NCBI RefSeq assembly: GCF_021730615.1
Contig: NZ_JAJLMN010000001.1
Span: forward strand, 1,736,501-1,800,500
Length of the DNA: 64,000 nt
Source of the DNA: Lichenibacterium dinghuense
GTDB taxonomy: Bacteria > Pseudomonadota > Alphaproteobacteria > Rhizobiales > Beijerinckiaceae
Reading direction: 5' to 3'
Shown here: positions 44,448-53,688 of the stretch, piece by piece
Numbering within the stretch: the stretch's first letter is position 1
Layout of the letters: each line of letters starts with the position of its first letter
The notes under the pieces: generated by a model
Told to the model about the DNA's origin: nothing
What the model saw: the letters and a program-made list of their open reading frames with translations, nothing else
Database searches by the model: none
Made by a program: the position numbers and the translations under genes

Positions 44448-45203
44448 ATGCGCATGACGGGCAACACCATCCTGATCACCGGCGGCGGCTCCGGCATCGG
44501 CCGCGCCCTGGCCGAAAGCTTCCATCGGCTCGGCAACCAGGTGATCGTGTCGGGCCGGCGGCTCGCCGCGCTGGAGGAGGTCACGGCCGCCAACCCCGGC
44601 ATGGCGGCGCTGGAACTCGACGTCGCCGACCCGGCCGACGTCGCGCGCTTCGCGGCCGAACTCGTGCGGCGCCACCCCGAGCTCGACGCGGTGATCCATA
44701 ACGCCGGCATCATGAAGCCGGAGGACGCGACGGCTGACGACTGGGGCGCGGGCGTCGCCGAGGCCACGGTGGCCACAAACCTGCTCGGGCCCATCCGGCT
44801 CACGGCGGCGCTGCTGCCCCATCTGCGCTCGCGCCCGCGCTCGGCCATCCTGACGATGTCGTCGGGCCTCGCCTTCGTGCCCCTGGCCGCGACGCCGGCC
44901 TACAGCGCCACCAAGGCGGCGATCCATTCCTGGTCGATGGCGCTGCGCCGCCAGTTGAAGGGCACCACCACGGAGGTGATCGAGATCGCCCCACCCTACG
45001 TGCAGACCGAACTCATGGGCGCCCAACAGGCCGCGGACCCGCGCGCCATGCCGCTCGACGCTTTCATCTCCGAAGTGATGACGATCCTGACCGAGCGCCC
45101 GGACGCCGAGGAGGTCATCGTGGAGCGCTGCCGCCCGCTGCGCTTCGCCGCCGAGGAAGGCCGCCTGGCGACGATGTTCGACACCGTCAACGCGATGCAC
45201 TGA
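44448..45203 (+). CDS. Short-chain dehydrogenase/reductase (DltE-like)
   Basis: A 251-residue SDR. Cofactor motif TGGGSGIGRALAE (residues 11-23), HNAGIM (NAG), and catalytic AYSATKAAIHSW (Tyr/Lys) are present, with MSSGLAFVP giving the Ser. By pattern it belongs with the DltE/YbbO-like oxidoreductases. Substrate unknown. The ATG at 44448 has AGGAG 7 bases upstream. Its expression is presumably controlled by the divergent HxlR regulator, perhaps in response to an aldehyde or quinone. Confidence 0.9.
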   Translation: MRMTGNTILITGGGSGIGRALAESFHRLGNQVIVSGRRLAALEEVTAANPGMAALELDVADPADVARFAAELVRRHPELDAVIHNAGIMKPEDATADDWGAGVAEATVATNLLGPIRLTAALLPHLRSRPRSAILTMSSGLAFVPLAATPAYSATKAAIHSWSMALRRQLKGTTTEVIEIAPPYVQTELMGAQQAADPRAMPLDAFISEVMTILTERPDAEEVIVERCRPLRFAAEEGRLATMFDTVNAMH

Positions 45204-45272
45204 ACCCGTGAAGCGTCGTGCGGCGGCGGGCGCGGCCCCCTGACGTGTGCGCGGCCATGGACGGCCCGGCGC

Positions 45273-45530
45273 TCAATCCGCCGTGCGGCGCTTCGGGCCG
45301 TCGTTGGGGTCGAGCTTGAGGTCGTCCTCGTCCTCGGCCTCCACGGTGGCGCAGAAGCCGGCGTTCCATTCGCGGCGCCTGGCCGAGCCCGCCGCGTAGG
45401 GGTTGTCGTGGACCGAACGGCCGTCGAGGCGCGCGTCCATCCCCTCCTGGAAACAGTCGTCGAGCGGCTTCGGATCGGTCGGGTGCATGGCGCGCGCTTC
45501 CGGATCGTCGTTCATCGGCCGGGCCGTCAT
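45273..45530 (-). CDS. Small CrpP/ribosome-modulation-factor-like protein
   Basis: An 85-residue protein. The middle part, [20 protein letters not shown], followed by REWNAGF, matches the G-x-x-A-x-x-G...NPY...W-x-x-GF pattern of the RMF/CrpP superfamily. RMF dimerises ribosomes in stationary phase; CrpP homologues are mostly uncharacterised. The acidic tail ([16 protein letters not shown]) is unlike RMF. The start is ambiguous (ATG at 45530 or 45515), as neither has a good ribosome-binding site. Convergent with the SDR gene. Confidence 0.6.
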   Translation of the reverse strand: MTARPMNDDPEARAMHPTDPKPLDDCFQEGMDARLDGRSVHDNPYAAGSARRREWNAGFCATVEAEDEDDLKLDPNDGPKRRTAD

Positions 45531-45774
45531 ATCACCATCCGGGATGGAAACCCGCGACGCGCGGAGATATTTTCGGGATCTCACCCAAATGGGTGAGGCG
45601 GGCCGCCGCGGTCCGGGTCTAGCCTCGGGATCGCGGCGGTCGGGCGCCCCGTTCTTCGGCAGAAGCGGCATATTTCAAGCTTCGACCACCCTTTCAGGCC
45701 CGGCCGCCGCGCCCGTTCGGGGACTGCACTCCGTCGTCTTGACCTCGTCGCCTTTCCCCACCATTGAGTGCGGC

Positions 45775-47076
45775 ATGACGATCAGCGGAGACCTGCCTCC
45801 CATGTCCGAGGCTTCCTCGACCATCCCCGACGGCCGCGCCGGCCCGGCGCCGCGGCGGCGGACGGTGGCGGTGAAGGTCGGCCACGTGACGGTGGGCGGC
45901 GGCGCGCCGGTGGTGGTCCAGTCCATGACCAACACCGACACGGCCGACATCGACGGCACCGTGCGGCAGGTCGCGGCCCTGGCCCGCGCCGGCTCCGAGA
46001 TCGTCCGCATCACGGTGGACCGGGACGAGGCCGCCGCGGCGGTGCCGAAGATCCGCGAGCGGCTCGACCGCATCGGCTGCGACGTGCCCCTCGTCGGCGA
46101 CTTCCACTACATCGGCCACAAGCTGCTGGCGGACCACCCCGCCTGCGCCGAGGCGCTGGCAAAGTACCGCATCAACCCCGGCAACGTCGGCTTCAAGGAC
46201 AAGAAGGACAGGCAGTTCTCGGCCATCGTCGAGACCGCCATCCGCTACGGCAAGGCGGTCCGCATCGGCGCCAACTGGGGCTCGCTCGACGGCGAGCTGC
46301 TGACCAGCCTGATGGACCAGAACGCCCGCTCGCCGAACCCGGTCGAGGCGCGAGCCGTGACGCGCGAGGCCATGGTGCGCTCCGCGCTCTACTCGGCCGA
46401 GCGCGCCGAGGAGATCGGCCTCGCCAAGGACCGCATCATCCTGTCCGCCAAGGTGTCGGCCGTGCAGGACCTCATCGCCGTCTACCAGACGTTGGCGTCG
46501 CGTTCCGACTACGCCATTCACCTCGGCCTGACCGAGGCCGGCATGGGCTCGAAGGGCATCGTCGCCTCCTCGGCGGCGCTCGGCATCCTGCTCCAGGACG
46601 GCATCGGCGACACGATCCGCGTGTCGCTGACCCCGGAGCCGGGCGGCGACCGCACGCTGGAGGTCAAGGTCGCGCAGGAGATCCTGCAGACCATGGGGTT
46701 CCGCACCTTCGTGCCGCTCGTGGCCGCCTGCCCGGGCTGCGGCCGCACGACGTCGACCACCTTCCAGGAGCTGGCCCGCGACATCCAGGGCTACATCGTC
46801 CACTCGATGCCGGAGTGGAAGACCAAGTTCCCCGGCGTCGAGAACCTCAACGTCGCCGTGATGGGCTGCATCGTCAACGGTCCGGGCGAGTCCAAGCACG
46901 CCGACATCGGCATCTCGCTGCCCGGCACCGGCGAAACCCCGGCCGCCCCCGTGTTCATCGACGGGCAGAAGGCCATGACGCTGCGCGGCGCCAACATCGC
47001 GGCCGAGTTCAAGCAGCTCGTCGACGACTACATCGTCAACCGCTACGGCGCGGGAAAGCGCGACGCGGCGGAGTGA
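45775..47076 (+). CDS. ispG: 4-hydroxy-3-methylbut-2-en-1-yl diphosphate synthase IspG
   Basis: A 433-residue IspG (GcpE), the penultimate enzyme of the MEP isoprenoid pathway, containing a [4Fe-4S] cluster. The TIM-barrel part opens [19 protein letters not shown]; the cluster Cys lie in ACPGCGRTT and [10 protein letters not shown]. It uses flavodoxin or ferredoxin as electron donor. The ATG at 45775 and the ATG at 45802 are both possible; GGAG sits 11 bases before the second. Its 3' end is followed by the tRNA-Sec gene. Confidence 0.96.
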   Translation: MTISGDLPPMSEASSTIPDGRAGPAPRRRTVAVKVGHVTVGGGAPVVVQSMTNTDTADIDGTVRQVAALARAGSEIVRITVDRDEAAAAVPKIRERLDRIGCDVPLVGDFHYIGHKLLADHPACAEALAKYRINPGNVGFKDKKDRQFSAIVETAIRYGKAVRIGANWGSLDGELLTSLMDQNARSPNPVEARAVTREAMVRSALYSAERAEEIGLAKDRIILSAKVSAVQDLIAVYQTLASRSDYAIHLGLTEAGMGSKGIVASSAALGILLQDGIGDTIRVSLTPEPGGDRTLEVKVAQEILQTMGFRTFVPLVAACPGCGRTTSTTFQELARDIQGYIVHSMPEWKTKFPGVENLNVAVMGCIVNGPGESKHADIGISLPGTGETPAAPVFIDGQKAMTLRGANIAAEFKQLVDDYIVNRYGAGKRDAAE

Positions 47077-47215
47077 GGCTTCGAGCCGAGGCTCCCTCCC
47101 CCGCTCATCTTCGTGCGCGGGGATGAGCGGCGGGCGGAGGTCGAGACGGCTTGCGACCGCCTTTCCATGCCGATGAGGGCTGGACGTCCCACCCCGGCGC
47201 GCTAAGATCGATCCC

Positions 47216-47312
47216 GGAGGAGAAACGTTCCCCGGTGGGGCGTCCGGACTTCAAATCCGGGAAGGGCTGCGAGCCGGTTCTTGGTGGGTTCGACCCCCAC
47301 TCTCTTCCGCCA
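47216..47312 (+). tRNA. selC: Selenocysteine tRNA (anticodon UCA)
   Basis: A 97-base tRNA. The acceptor is 8 bp (GGAGGAGA with TCTCTTCC), the long D stem CCCC/GGGG is present, the anticodon loop CTTCAAA gives UCA (stem CCGGA/TCCGG), there is a long variable arm, and the T stem GTGGG/CCCAC encloses TTCGACC. The encoded end is GCCA. These features identify tRNA-Sec, which decodes in-frame UGA. It implies SelA, SelB and a SECIS-bearing gene (often formate dehydrogenase) elsewhere; none was seen in this window. Confidence 0.95.
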
Positions 47313-47494
47313 CTCCTGCTCGAACATCGGGCAGCGCCTCGCTTCCCGTCCACCCTCCGTCGCACTATCTCCCTCATGTCAGGGAGCATGAGGGGCGGAG
47401 CTGTCAAGATGCCAGCGCGGACGTTTCGAGACCCCTCCGTCGGCCGTGTGGCCGTGCGCCGTCGAAGGCCCGGTTCGGGGGCGACGCCGCGCCG

Positions 47495-48154
47495 ATGAGG
47501 ACCGCGCTCTCGCCCGCCGCCGCGGCCGCCCTGGTGCCGGACGGCGCCACCGTGATGATCGGCGGCTTCATGGGGGTCGGCACGCCCCACCGCACGATCG
47601 CGGCGCTGGTGGAGCGCGGCGCGCGCGGGCTCACGATCATCGCCAACGACACGGCGCGCCCCGGCGTCGGCATCGGCCGCTTGATCGGCGCCGGCTGCGT
47701 CGCGCGCGTGGTCGCGTCCCACATCGGCACCAACCCCGAAACGCAGAAGGGCATGATCGCGGGGACGATCGCGGTCGACCTCGTGCCGCAGGGCACGCTC
47801 GCCGAGCGCATCCGGGCCGGCGGCTCGGGGCTGGGCGGCGTGCTGACCGCCACCGGCCTCGGCACGCCCGCGGCCGAGGGGCGGCAGGTCGTCGAGGTCG
47901 ACGGGCTCCCATACCTGATCGAGCCGGCGCTGCGGGCGGAGTTCGCGCTGGTGGCGGCGCGCAGCGCCGACTACGCCGGCAACCTCGTCTACTCGCTCAC
48001 GGCGCGGAACTTCAACCCGCTGATGGCCATGGCGGCCGACACGGTGATCGCGGAAGCGAACGAGATCGTCCCGCTCGGCGTGCTGACGCCGGACATGATC
48101 CACACGCCCGGCGTGGTGATCGACCACCTGCTCGAACGGCCGCAGCTCGTCTGA
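47495..48154 (+). CDS. CoA-transferase subunit A (acetate/3-oxoacid type)
   Basis: A 219-residue alpha subunit of a type I CoA-transferase. GATVMIGGFMGVGTPHRTIA is the N-terminal CoA-binding segment, and GLGTPAAEGRQVVEVDG the later loop. It pairs with the B subunit at 48158; together they exchange CoA between an acyl-CoA (acetyl, succinyl or butyryl) and a short-chain acid or 3-oxoacid, like AtoDA or ScoAB. Start ATG at 47495. The B gene starts 3 bases after its stop. Confidence 0.92.
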   Translation: MRTALSPAAAAALVPDGATVMIGGFMGVGTPHRTIAALVERGARGLTIIANDTARPGVGIGRLIGAGCVARVVASHIGTNPETQKGMIAGTIAVDLVPQGTLAERIRAGGSGLGGVLTATGLGTPAAEGRQVVEVDGLPYLIEPALRAEFALVAARSADYAGNLVYSLTARNFNPLMAMAADTVIAEANEIVPLGVLTPDMIHTPGVVIDHLLERPQLV

Positions 48155-48157
48155 GGG

Positions 48158-48814
48158 ATGACAGCCATGGATGCGAGGGAGCTCATCGCCCGCCGCGTGG
48201 CGCGCGAGCTGCGCGACAACACGCTGGTGAACCTCGGCATCGGCCTGCCGACCGAGGTGGCGCGCTTCGTGCCGGACGGCCTGCGCGTTTATTTCCAGTC
48301 CGAGAACGGCATCATCGGCTTCGGGGCGCGCCCGCCCGAGGGCATGGAGGACGTGCACCTCACCGACGCGGGCGGCGCCTTCGTCTCCGCGCTGCCGGGC
48401 GCCGTCTCCTTCGATTCCGCGATGTCCTTCGCGCTGATCCGCGGCGGCCACCTCGACATGACGGTGCTGGGCGGCCTCCAGATCGACCGGCGCGGCCGGC
48501 TCGCCAACTGGATGGTGCCCGGCAAGCTCGTGCCCGGCATGGGCGGCGCCATGGACCTCGTGGCGGGCGCCCGCCGGGTCATCGTGGCGATGAACCACAC
48601 CCAGAAGGGCGAGCCCAAGATCGTGGCCGAGCTGACCCTGCCGCCGACCGCGGCCCGGCCCGTGACGCTGATCGTCACCGACATGGCCGTGATCGAGCCG
48701 ACGCCGGACGGGCTGGCTCTGCGCGAGACGGCGCCGGGCGTGACGGTGGACGAGGTGCGGGCCGCGACGGGCGCGCCGCTGATCGTGGGCGAAGTGGCGG
48801 AGATGGGAGTGTAA
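48158..48814 (+). CDS. CoA-transferase subunit B (acetate/3-oxoacid type)
   Basis: A 218-residue beta subunit. The catalytic Glu is in the segment FQSENGIIGFG (about residue 47), followed by GGHLDMTVLGGLQIDRRG and GMGGAMDLVAGA, the family signature. The start ATG at 48158 is directly after the A-subunit stop, so the two are translated together. The complex likely acts in acetoacetate or short-chain fatty-acid use. Confidence 0.93.
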   Translation: MTAMDARELIARRVARELRDNTLVNLGIGLPTEVARFVPDGLRVYFQSENGIIGFGARPPEGMEDVHLTDAGGAFVSALPGAVSFDSAMSFALIRGGHLDMTVLGGLQIDRRGRLANWMVPGKLVPGMGGAMDLVAGARRVIVAMNHTQKGEPKIVAELTLPPTAARPVTLIVTDMAVIEPTPDGLALRETAPGVTVDEVRAATGAPLIVGEVAEMGV

Positions 48815-48984
48815 GGCCGCGCCTTGGCGCCAAGCATCAAACATTCCGTCTCCGGCAAGACGTCAATGACGGAGTATTCTTTCTCCTGAATCAAACAAGC
48901 CGCAGCCATGATCGCCCACGCGACATATACTCTGTGAGTGAGACTATCATCTGTAATGGACCCAAAAATGATAATTCGTCACTA
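48815..48984. other. AT-rich scar left of the IS630-family element
   Basis: After a few GC-rich bases the sequence becomes markedly AT-rich compared with the window average. It carries no gene I can support. Together with the AT-rich DNA at 50045-50184 on the other side of the IS630-family element, it was one continuous foreign segment before the insertion. Confidence 0.5.
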
Positions 48985-50042
48985 GAGCTGTTTCCGTCCG
49001 GTTTGAGTCGTGCGGTGTAGCGGGTTCGGCCGGGTTGTGATTCGGTGAGGGCAACCTTTGCGGGATGCCCCTGATGCCGAGAGCCCTGTCTGTGGACCTA
49101 CGCGAGCGTGTTCTGGCCGCTGTCGAGGCGGGCTCCTCCTGCCGCCAGGCGGCCGAGCGTTTCGGTGTCGGGATCGCGACGGCGATCCGCTGGCAAGCCC
49201 GCTTCCGGGCCGAGGGCGTGGTCGCGGCCAAGCCGATGGGCGGAGACCAGCGCTCCCGCAACATCGAGGCCCACGCGGAGATGATCCTGCAGGCGTGCGA
49301 GGCGGAGCCGCAGGCGTACCTGCGCGAGCTGCGTGAAAGCTTGCGCGAGAAGGGTGTCAGCACCAGCACGAGCGGGCTGCACCGCTTCTTCGCGCGCCAC
49401 AAGATCAGCCGTAAAAAAGGGATCTGCACGCCGCCGAGCAAAGCCGTCCCGACGTGATGAAGGCGCGCGAGGACTGGTTCGAGGGTCAACTCGACGTGGA
49501 CCCCGAGCGGGTCGTCTTTCTCGATGAGACAGCGGCGGCCACCAACATGACCCGCCGCCATGGCCGGGCCAGGCGTGGCGAGCGCTGCCGCATCGCGGTG
49601 CCGCACGGGCACTACAAGACCACCACGGTCACGGCGGCCCTGCGGGGAAGCGGTCCCTTTGCGATCGAACTGATGGACGGCGCCACAAACGGGGCTCGGT
49701 TTCTGGCCAACGTCACCGACGTCCTCATCCCGGCCCTCGAGCCCGGCGACACGGTCGTGATGGACAACCTGAGTGCTCACAAGGTGAAAGGCGTGCGGGA
49801 GGCCATCGAAACAGCGGGGGCTCGCTTGCTCTACCTTCCGGCATACAGCCCTGACTTCAATCCTATCGAGAACGCCTTCGCCAAGCTGAAGGCCTTGCTT
49901 CGCACGGCGGCGGCCCGCACCGTCACGGATCTGCGCGTCGCCATCCGGGAAGCCTTCACCCGCTTCACTCCTGACGAGTGCCGCAACTACCTCGCCGCGG
50001 CTGGCTACGATGCCTACGACCCAACCTGATCGGAAATAGCTC
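48985..50042 (+). mobile_element. IS630-family insertion sequence
   Basis: A 1058-bp element. Terminal repeats start GAGCTGTTTCCG at 48985, with a complementary GAGCTATTTCCG end at 50042, and are flanked by TA on both sides (48983-48984 and 50043-50044), the fixed target of this family. It holds one transposase made from two overlapping frames. Apparently intact. Confidence 0.9.
49065..50029 (+). CDS. IS630-family transposase, made by -1 frameshifting
   Basis: Two frames. The first (49065-49457, 130 residues) has the helix-turn-helix domain ([34 protein letters not shown]). The second, in the -1 frame (49454-50029), has [23 protein letters not shown] and [15 protein letters not shown], the DDE catalytic triad. 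AAAAAAGGG at 49413-49421 is a typical -1 slippery site, and reading -1 there joins ISRKK to [18 protein letters not shown] without a stop. A fusion of about 320 residues is therefore expected. The second frame's own ATG overlaps the first frame's stop but is probably not the real start. Confidence 0.9.
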
Positions 50043-50055
50043 TAGACTTCTCAGA

Positions 50056-50184
50056 ATGCACCCAAAGCACAATCAAATATTCACAGATCACGATATTCCA
50101 GATAAGTCACACCTGATCAAATTCAAAGCCAAAACAATACCATGGGAAAAGTTGATAAAAGCAATAAAAAACATTAAGGATTAG
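50056..50184 (+). CDS. Short AT-rich reading-frame remnant
   Basis: A 42-codon frame (MHPKHNQIFTDHDIPDKSHL, then IPWEKLIKAIKNIKD) of low GC, unlike everything around it. It is Lys/Ile-rich, like the C-terminal end of a protein from an AT-rich genome. Either a fragment or a tiny gene; the ATG has no ribosome-binding site. The antitoxin-like gene on the other strand overlaps its stop. Confidence 0.3.
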   Translation: MHPKHNQIFTDHDIPDKSHLIKFKAKTIPWEKLIKAIKNIKD

Positions 50185-50444
50185 AAAACAGCAACAGTAG
50201 CTAGGTCTGCCTCATGCCGTTCCGCCGTCTTCGCGATGAGGGCGCGCATGAACGCAGGGCCGTCCACGCCTTCGCCCCGGTCGAGCGAGGCGAACCCCTC
50301 CGTGACGGCAGACCGCAGGGAGGCCACACGCTCGAGATAGGCTTCCAGGGCTCGGGTGACGACCTCCTGCTCGGACGCGAAGGCACCAGCGGCGACCTGC
50401 TCGCGCGCGAAAGCCTCGAAGACGGGAGGAACGACGGCCTGCAT
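50181..50444 (-). CDS. ParD-like antitoxin, apparently orphan
   Basis: An 87-residue protein. The ribbon-helix-helix part is VVPPVFEAFAREQVAAGAFAS with EQEVVTRALEAYLERVASL, the pattern of ParD/CC2985 antitoxins; the rest is the toxin-binding tail. ParD usually sits directly before parE, but its 3' end runs into the AT-rich scar and no ParE gene follows. Start ATG at 50444, chosen at the conserved N-terminus. The last few residues come from scar DNA, so the C-terminus may be truncated. Confidence 0.75.
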   Translation of the reverse strand: MQAVVPPVFEAFAREQVAAGAFASEQEVVTRALEAYLERVASLRSAVTEGFASLDRGEGVDGPAFMRALIAKTAERHEADLATVAVF

Positions 50445-50497
50445 CGAGACATCATACCGATTGCAGCGCTGTCGCCAAGATCTCGGATCGAAGCCTC

Positions 50498-52534
50498 TCA
50501 CCCCTCAGGTACGTTCCGCTCCAGCTCCTCCAGCCACATCCGCGCGTTGCCGTCGGAGGGCGCCCGCCAGTCGCCGCGCGGCGACAGGGCGCCGCCCGCC
50601 GACACCTTCGGCCCGTTCGGCAGCGCCGAGCGCTTGAACTGGCTGAAGCCGAAGAAGCGCTGCACGAACACCCGCAGCCACTTGCGGATGTGGGCGAGGT
50701 CGTGCGCCCGCCGCCGGTCCGCCGGAAAGCCCTCCGGCCAATGGCCGTCCGCGACGTCCCCCCAGGCCATCAGGCTCAGGAAGGCGATCTTGGACGGCTT
50801 GAAGCCGTAGCGCAGCGTGTAGAACAGGTTGAAGTCCTGCAGCTCGTAGGGGCCGACGCGCTCCTCCGTGCTCTGCGGCTTCGACCCCGCCTCGACCGGC
50901 ACCAGCTCGGGCGAGATCTCCGTGTCGAGGATCGACAGCAGCGTCGCGTCCGCGTCGCCGCTGAGCTGGCGGCTCGACACGACCCAGCGGATCAGGTGCT
51001 GGATCAGCGTCTTCGGCACGCCGGCGTTGACGTTGTAGTGGCTCATCTGGTCGCCGACCCCGTAGGTGCACCAGCCGAGCGCGAGCTCGGACAGGTCGCC
51101 GGTGCCGAGCACGATGGCGTTCTGGTGGTTGGCGAGGCGGAACAGGTAGTCGGTGCGCAACCCCGCCTGCACGTTCTCGAAGGTGACGTCGTATTGCGCC
51201 CGCCCCTCGGCGTAGGGGTGGCCGAGGTCGCGCAGCATCTGCTCCGCCGCCGGGCGGATGTCGAGCTCGTGCGCGGTGACGCCGAGCGCCGCCATCAGGC
51301 GATGCGCGTTGCTCCTCGTGTCGTCGCCCGTGGCGAAGCCCGGCATCGTGTAGGCCAGGATGTTGGTGCGCGGCAGGCCGAGCAGGTCGAAGGCCTTGGC
51401 GGCGACGATCAGCGCGTGGGTCGAGTCGAGCCCGCCCGACACGCCGACCGTGATGTGCTCCACGCCGATGGCCTTAAGCCGCTGCTTCAGCCCGGCGACC
51501 TGGATGTTGTAGGCCTCGTAGCAGTCCTGCTCCAGCAGCGCCCGGTCGGACGGCACGAAGGGGAAGCGCTCCACCCGGCGCCGGAATCCGACGTCCGCAT
51601 CCGGGGCCCCGAGGCGGAACGGCACGGTGCGGAATGTGCCCGCGCCGGCCCGCGCGTTGTCGTCGAAGGAGCCGGTCGAGATCCGCTCCTGGCGCAGCAG
51701 GTCGAGGTCGACGTCGGCCATTGTCGCCTGCCCGGCGGCGGCGAAGCGCTCGCCTTCCGCGAGCAGCACGCCGCTCTCGTAGACCACGGTCTGGCCGTCC
51801 CAGCTGAGGTCGGTCGTGGACTCGCCCGCCCCGGCCGCCGCGTAGACGTAGGCGCAGAGGCAGCGCGCCGAGGTGGCTTGGCACAGGAGGTTGCGGCTCC
51901 GCGCGCGGCCGACCGTGATGGGGCTGCCGCTGAGGTTGGCGATCACGGTGGCGCCGCCGAGCGCCAGCGCGCCCGAGGGCGGCGCCGGCACCCACAGGTC
52001 CTCGCACACCTCGACGCCGAGCACGAAGCCCGGCACGTCCCCGGCCGCGAACAGGAGGTCGGTGCCGAAGGGCGCCTCCGCGCCGCCTGCGCGGATCGTT
52101 TCGCCGCGGAGGCCGGCGCCGGCGGCGAAGTGGCGCTTCTCGTAGAACTCGCGGTAGTTCGGCAGGAAGCTCTTCGGCACCACGCCCAGCACCGCGCCGC
52201 GGTGGATCACCACGGCCGAGTTGTAGAGCCGGTGGCGGTGGCGCAGCGGCGCACCGACCACCAGCACGGGCAGGAGGTCGCGCGAGCCCGCCACGATCGC
52301 GTCGAGCGCCGCCCCGACGGCCTCGTGCAGCGCGTCCTGCAGGAACAGGTCCTCCAGCGCGTAGCCCGACACGGAGAGTTCGGGGAAGACCGCGAGGCCG
52401 ACGCCGTCCCGGTCGCAGTCGCGGGCGATGGCGAGGATCGAGGCGGCGTTGCTGGCCGGCTCCGCGATGGCGGTCAGGGCCGTGCAGGCCGCGACGCGCA
52501 GGAAGCCGTGCGTGTAGATCGATCGGAAATCCAT
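50498..52534 (-). CDS. nadE: Glutamine-dependent NAD+ synthetase
   Basis: A 678-residue two-domain enzyme that makes NAD from deamido-NAD, with ammonia from glutamine. The N-terminal glutaminase (nitrilase fold) has the catalytic Glu in FPELSVSGYALEDL, the Lys in PKSFLPNYREFYEKRHF and the Cys in VEVCEDLW. The C-terminal synthetase has GVSGGLDSTHALIV (PP-loop, about residue 345) and GTGDLSELALGW. Length is as usual for this long class. ATG at 52534 with GAGGG upstream. Cytoplasmic housekeeping enzyme. Confidence 0.96.
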   Translation of the reverse strand: MDFRSIYTHGFLRVAACTALTAIAEPASNAASILAIARDCDRDGVGLAVFPELSVSGYALEDLFLQDALHEAVGAALDAIVAGSRDLLPVLVVGAPLRHRHRLYNSAVVIHRGAVLGVVPKSFLPNYREFYEKRHFAAGAGLRGETIRAGGAEAPFGTDLLFAAGDVPGFVLGVEVCEDLWVPAPPSGALALGGATVIANLSGSPITVGRARSRNLLCQATSARCLCAYVYAAAGAGESTTDLSWDGQTVVYESGVLLAEGERFAAAGQATMADVDLDLLRQERISTGSFDDNARAGAGTFRTVPFRLGAPDADVGFRRRVERFPFVPSDRALLEQDCYEAYNIQVAGLKQRLKAIGVEHITVGVSGGLDSTHALIVAAKAFDLLGLPRTNILAYTMPGFATGDDTRSNAHRLMAALGVTAHELDIRPAAEQMLRDLGHPYAEGRAQYDVTFENVQAGLRTDYLFRLANHQNAIVLGTGDLSELALGWCTYGVGDQMSHYNVNAGVPKTLIQHLIRWVVSSRQLSGDADATLLSILDTEISPELVPVEAGSKPQSTEERVGPYELQDFNLFYTLRYGFKPSKIAFLSLMAWGDVADGHWPEGFPADRRRAHDLAHIRKWLRVFVQRFFGFSQFKRSALPNGPKVSAGGALSPRGDWRAPSDGNARMWLEELERNVPEG

Positions 52535-52678
52535 GGCGCCCTCGCGGCCCGGCGACGCCGCGCCGGTCACCCGTCGTGAGTGCGCCCCGTGCTCTACGGG
52601 GTCAAGACGCTTGGGCCGGCCGGCCGGCGCCGCGGCACCGGCCGGTTCCGGCGACCGGAACGCGGGGCTTCGACCGCC

Positions 52679-52909
52679 TCAGCCCTTCACGCCCTTCGCG
52701 TTGGTGAGTTCGGAGCCGCCGGTGGCGCGGCTGGCACCGAGCGCGGGATCCCTGACCGGGCCGCCTTCGGGCAGGTCGCCGCCGTCGCGGTCGCCCTCGG
52801 CGCCGCCGAGGCTGAATCCGGGCCGCTCCTCGGAGCCTTCGGACGGGCGCTCAGCCGCCTCCGGGTCGGGCTTCTCCACCGGGACCTTCGGTTCGTCGGA
52901 CGATGCCAT
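52679..52909 (-). CDS. Small acidic, disordered protein
   Basis: A 76-residue protein rich in Glu, Asp, Pro and Gly (DEPKVPVEKPDPEAAERPSE, then EGDRDGGDLPEGGPV), with no hydrophobic core; it should be intrinsically disordered. The start is well supported: GGGAGGAA lies 6 bases before the ATG at 52909. No family or function recognised. It is divergent from the L,D-transpeptidase gene. Confidence 0.6.
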   Translation of the reverse strand: MASSDEPKVPVEKPDPEAAERPSEGSEERPGFSLGGAEGDRDGGDLPEGGPVRDPALGASRATGGSELTNAKGVKG

Positions 52910-53046
52910 GTCGGTTCCTCCCCTCTCGATGCTCCGGGCAACGTCGGGCCGCGGCGGGCTGTTCCGGCCGGCCCCGCGGCCGGCGAGGAACTCACCTTCG
53001 CGTCCACGCGTCTCCCCCTCGACTTCCGCGCGAACCCGAGACGACG

Positions 53047-53688
53047 ATGCGCCGCCTTTCGACCCTGATCCTGTTCGCCCTCGCGTCGGCGGCCGTCCTG
53101 CCGGGCACCGCCTCGGCCGACGTCCTGGTCACGATCGACAAGGCGACGCAGCGCATGAACGTCGCGGTCGACGGGCAGGACCGCTATTCCTGGCCGGTGT
53201 CCACCGGCGTCCCCGGCCATGACACGCCGAGCGGCTCCTACACGCCGTTCCGGATGGACCGCGACCACTTCTCGAAGGAATGGGACGACGCGCCCATGCC
53301 CAACTCGATCTTCTTCACCGAGATGGGCCACGCGATCCACGGCACGGGCCACGTGGCGGCGCTCGGCCGTCCCGCCTCGCACGGCTGCGTGCGGCTGTCG
53401 CGCGCCCATTCGGCGGAGCTGTTCGCGCTGGTCAAGGCCGAGGGGATGGGCCACACGCGCGTGGTGGTCGAGGGCGACGACGGGTCCGTGGCGGAGCCGG
53501 CCGAGACCGCGATGGCGGCGCCGCGCTACGGTCGCGCCCGCTATGACCGGGTGGACGACGGAGCCGGCGGCTACTACGCCGACGACGGCAACTGGGTCGA
53601 CGCATCGCGCCGCCACCGCCCGGCCCGCCTCCGAAGCGCCGCGCCGCCGCCGGACGACGGCTACGACGACAGCTACGGCGCCTACTGA
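53047..53688 (+). CDS. L,D-transpeptidase (YkuD)
   Basis: A 213-residue exported protein. Signal peptide residues 1-24 (ends TASA). The YkuD catalytic domain is about 25-145, with HGTGHVAALGRPASHGCVRLS carrying the His and Cys of the ErfK/YbiS/YcfS/YnhG signature. It cross-links peptidoglycan stem peptides (3-3 bonds) or attaches lipoproteins in the periplasm. The C-terminal 60 residues are Tyr/Asp/Arg-rich and probably disordered. ATG at 53047. Its end overlaps the convergent glycosyltransferase gene by 7 bases. Confidence 0.93.
   Translation: MRRLSTLILFALASAAVLPGTASADVLVTIDKATQRMNVAVDGQDRYSWPVSTGVPGHDTPSGSYTPFRMDRDHFSKEWDDAPMPNSIFFTEMGHAIHGTGHVAALGRPASHGCVRLSRAHSAELFALVKAEGMGHTRVVVEGDDGSVAEPAETAMAAPRYGRARYDRVDDGAGGYYADDGNWVDASRRHRPARLRSAAPPPDDGYDDSYGAY

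Noticed and set aside
47077-47494. Selenoprotein gene beside tRNA-Sec
   Set aside because: No frame with an internal UGA followed by a plausible SECIS hairpin was found around the tRNA.
49978-50184. A 68-codon frame crossing the right end of the IS630-family element
   Set aside because: It joins transposon DNA to the AT-rich scar; only the part after 50056 could be an older frame.
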